Shown in pieces: positions 5,000 through 6,571 of a stretch of DNA of 6,571 nucleotides. The translations under genes and the position numbers were made by a program. A model generated the notes under the pieces. The model was given only the letters and a program-made list of their open reading frames with translations, was not told where the DNA came from and did no database searches. This stretch comes from Pedosphaera sp. (lineage in GTDB: Bacteria > Verrucomicrobiota > Verrucomicrobiia > Limisphaerales > Pedosphaeraceae). Position 1 is the stretch's first letter; each line of letters starts with the position of its first letter. The stretch covers positions 1-6,571 of the forward strand of contig JAQGOT010000016.1 in NCBI GenBank assembly GCA_028293465.1, read 5' to 3'.

Positions 5000-5914
5000 A
5001 TGTTTTCCTCCGTCAGCAAATGGGCCGGTTTCGTAAAACTCTCGCATACCGTTTTTGCCCTGCCGTTCGCCCTGGCCTCCATGGCGGTGGCGGCACGGGC
5101 TGATCGCGGTTGGCCGGGTTGGCGAACCTTTGGGCTCATTTTGGCCGCGATGGTTTGCGCCCGCACCTGCGCGATGGCGTTCAACCGCATCGTGGATCGG
5201 AAGTTTGACAAGGCTAATCCGCGCACAGCCATGCGCCATCTGCCGACCGGCGAGATTTCCCTGGCGAGCGCCCTCACGTTGTGCGTGCTCAGCGGGGCGG
5301 GGCTGGTCGCGGCCAGTTACTTTTTGAATCCCATTTGCTTTTATCTGTCACCCGTGGCGCTGGCGGTCGTTTGCTTTTATTCCCTCACCAAGCGGTTTAC
5401 CGATTTCACGCACATTTTTTTGGGTGTCGCGTTGGCCTTGGCCCCCATCGGCGCCTGGTTGGCGGTGAAAGGAAATTTTTCCTTCTGGCCGGTGAGGTGG
5501 CCGATGAGCGACAACGCGGTGCTGCCCATCCTGCTGGCTTTGGCGGTGGTTTTCTGGCTGATCGGTTTTGATATCATCTACGCATTGCAGGATTACGATT
5601 TTGATCGCAAACAGGGGCTGCATTCCCTGGTGGTGCGTTGGGGGCCGAACAACGCCCTGAGCGCCGCCCTGTTGGCTCATTTGGTCATGTGGGGGTTGCT
5701 GTTCGGCTTCGGATTGCTTTGTGGGTTCCGCGTGGCATACTTGGTGGGGTTGCTCGTGATTCTGGTGAGCCTGTTGCTGGAACATTGGCTGGCCCGCCGG
5801 CGCAGCCTGAAATGGATCAACGTGGCATTCTTCCGGCTGAACGCCCTGATCAGCATCGTGTTTCTGATTGTGACGGTCGCGGAAGTGGTGTTCCCGTTTA
5901 ATTTCGGCCGATGA
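5000..5914 (+). CDS. mqnP: UbiA-family prenyltransferase, menaquinone (MqnP) type
   Basis: This 304-residue integral membrane protein belongs to the UbiA superfamily, which transfers a polyprenyl chain to an aromatic ring with magnesium-bound diphosphate. The first acidic motif is NRIVDRKFD (62-70), followed by NPRT; the second is DIIYALQDYDFD (191-202). Hydrophobic segments lie near 17-33, 44-60, 88-107, 112-127, 136-156, 174-190, 220-241, 245-261 and 277-298, giving the nine helices expected. NRxxDxxxD in place of NDxxDxxxD, and the RHLPTGEIS stretch (79-87), are typical of the group often annotated as 4-hydroxybenzoate polyprenyltransferase in futalosine-pathway bacteria. With mqnE next to it, 1,4-dihydroxy-6-naphthoate is the likely acceptor; this is inferred from context. 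ATG at 5000 is the first start after an in-frame stop at 4982. No Shine-Dalgarno is seen. Confidence 0.9.
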   Translation: MFSSVSKWAGFVKLSHTVFALPFALASMAVAARADRGWPGWRTFGLILAAMVCARTCAMAFNRIVDRKFDKANPRTAMRHLPTGEISLASALTLCVLSGAGLVAASYFLNPICFYLSPVALAVVCFYSLTKRFTDFTHIFLGVALALAPIGAWLAVKGNFSFWPVRWPMSDNAVLPILLALAVVFWLIGFDIIYALQDYDFDRKQGLHSLVVRWGPNNALSAALLAHLVMWGLLFGFGLLCGFRVAYLVGLLVILVSLLLEHWLARRRSLKWINVAFFRLNALISIVFLIVTVAEVVFPFNFGR

Positions 5915-5964
5915 GTTTGATGGCAGCTCCCGCAACCGCAGACTTCGGCGTTCATGGGAACTGA
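5911..5964 (+). other. Seventeen-residue ORF between the ubiA-like gene and mqnE
   Basis: The ATG at 5911 overlaps the TGA of the preceding gene (ATGA). The frame encodes MSLMAAPATADFGVHGN and ends at TGA 5962-5964, 15 bases before the mqnE ATG and in the same frame as mqnE. It could support coupled translation. It could also be chance, or an upstream extension of mqnE lost through a stop. Confidence 0.22.
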
Positions 5965-5979
5965 AAGAAACGTTTTACG

Positions 5980-6571
5980 ATGAATTTTTTTGCTCAACGC
6001 AGCGAGTTGCGCGACATCCATGAGAAGGTCGTCGTCGGCGAGCGCATTTCCGACGGCGACGCCCTGCGCCTTTTCGAGAGCAAGGACCTGAATGCGATTG
6101 GCGCCATCGCCGATCTGGTGCGGCAGCGCAAAGTGGGCAACCACGCCAGCTACATCATCAACCGCTACATCAATTATTCCAACTATTGCATCCTGAGCTG
6201 CCAGTTTTGCTCGTTCGCCCGCAAAAAGCGCGATGCCGACGGGTTTCAGCACTCGGTTGAGGAAATCGTCGGCAAAGCGCGCGAAGCCCTCGCGCTGGGC
6301 ATCACCGAGCTGCACATTGTCGGGGGACTGCACCCCTCCCTGCCGTTCAGTTATTATACCGACATGCTGAAAGCGTTGCGGACGCTTGACCCGCGGTTGC
6401 AGTTGAAATGTTTCACCGCCATTGAAATCCTGCACCTGGCCTGGCTGGCGAAAAAGTCGCTGCCGGATACCTTGTCGGAGTTGAAGGCCGCGGGATTGGA
6501 TTCGCTCACGGGCGGCGGCGCGGAGATTTTTCGCAAGGAAGTCCGTTCCGCCATCGCCAAGGGCAAGGAAT
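5980..6571 (+). CDS. mqnE: Aminofutalosine synthase MqnE, N-terminal part (C-terminus beyond right edge)
   Basis: The first 197 codons of a radical SAM enzyme are present. It condenses 3-[(1-carboxyvinyl)oxy]benzoate with a radical from S-adenosylmethionine to give aminofutalosine, an early step of futalosine-route menaquinone synthesis. C70-x3-C74-x2-C77 is the ligand triad for the 4Fe-4S cluster, preceded by NRYINYSNYC. Next come ELHIVGGLHP (110-119), CFTAIEI (144-150) and AGLDSLTGGGAEIF (171-184), characteristic of MqnE. The related MqnC shares the cluster motif, but GGGAEIF and FTAIEI favour MqnE. The N-terminal helix (LRDIHEKVVVGERIS, 10-24) is also usual for the family. Full length should be roughly 370-390 residues, so about half is missing. 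ATG at 5980 is the first start after an in-frame TGA at 5962. No clear Shine-Dalgarno. Third gene of the operon; cytoplasmic. Confidence 0.93.
   Translation, partial: MNFFAQRSELRDIHEKVVVGERISDGDALRLFESKDLNAIGAIADLVRQRKVGNHASYIINRYINYSNYCILSCQFCSFARKKRDADGFQHSVEEIVGKAREALALGITELHIVGGLHPSLPFSYYTDMLKALRTLDPRLQLKCFTAIEILHLAWLAKKSLPDTLSELKAAGLDSLTGGGAEIFRKEVRSAIAKGKE

Noticed and set aside
4334..5239. 301-codon minus-strand frame across ubiX and the ubiA-like gene
   Set aside because: It spans two well-supported plus-strand genes and their gap, and its His/Arg/Gln-rich product looks like reverse-strand translation.
5677..6435. 252-codon minus-strand frame across the ubiA-like gene and mqnE
   Set aside because: Same reasons: covers two genuine genes on the other strand, with no recognisable domain.
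1..6571. CRISPR array, IS element, prophage or defence system
   Set aside because: No regularly spaced repeats, terminal inverted repeats, transposase or integrase motifs, or defence-type domains were seen on either strand.

Overview
No previously undescribed system is evident in this window. It looks like ordinary chromosome from a Verrucomicrobiota bacterium, probably near the Pedosphaera/Limisphaera group; that placement is inferred from protein style. Three things point there. One is a pseudopilin with an AFTLIELLVVIAIIAILA-type N-terminus and a C-terminal H-x9-DG motif. Another is a TMTC-like membrane glycosyltransferase with the FDD and NWHPLTW motifs common in this phylum. The third is a set of genes for menaquinone synthesis by the futalosine route.

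Layout, left to right. Positions 1-750 (minus strand) hold the N-terminal 250 residues of the TMTC-like protein, cut by the left edge. Positions 751-1029 are a divergent intergenic region with a clear 10-bp inverted repeat made of TTTCAC half-sites, a hairpin, and a TTGACA promoter element. Positions 1030-1761 (plus) encode the pseudopilin, followed by a strong rho-independent terminator at 1789-1819 that looks usable from both sides. Positions 1820-2082 hold no gene I can support. Positions 2083-4253 (minus) form a two-gene unit: a lipoprotein N-acetylmuramoyl-L-alanine amidase and, joined by a one-base TGATG overlap, a nucleotide-sugar epimerase/dehydratase. Positions 4254-4375 are a second divergent intergenic region. 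Positions 4376-6571 (plus) carry a ubiX-like gene, a ubiA-like gene (mqnP type) and the first 197 codons of mqnE, cut by the right edge.

How the genes fit together. MqnE makes aminofutalosine early in the futalosine pathway. The UbiA-like prenyltransferase attaches the isoprenoid tail to the naphthoate ring late in the pathway. The UbiX-like protein makes the prenylated FMN needed by a UbiD-type decarboxylase, which is not in the window. The amidase/epimerase pair suggests envelope work: peptidoglycan remodelling next to sugar-nucleotide synthesis. The pseudopilin and the TMTC-like gene are divergent neighbours with no evident shared pathway.

The less explained signals are the clustered half-site palindrome at 852-881, tiny ORFs touching each gene junction of the menaquinone operon, two G-quadruplex-capable tracts in the amidase gene, and the general lack of Shine-Dalgarno sequences.
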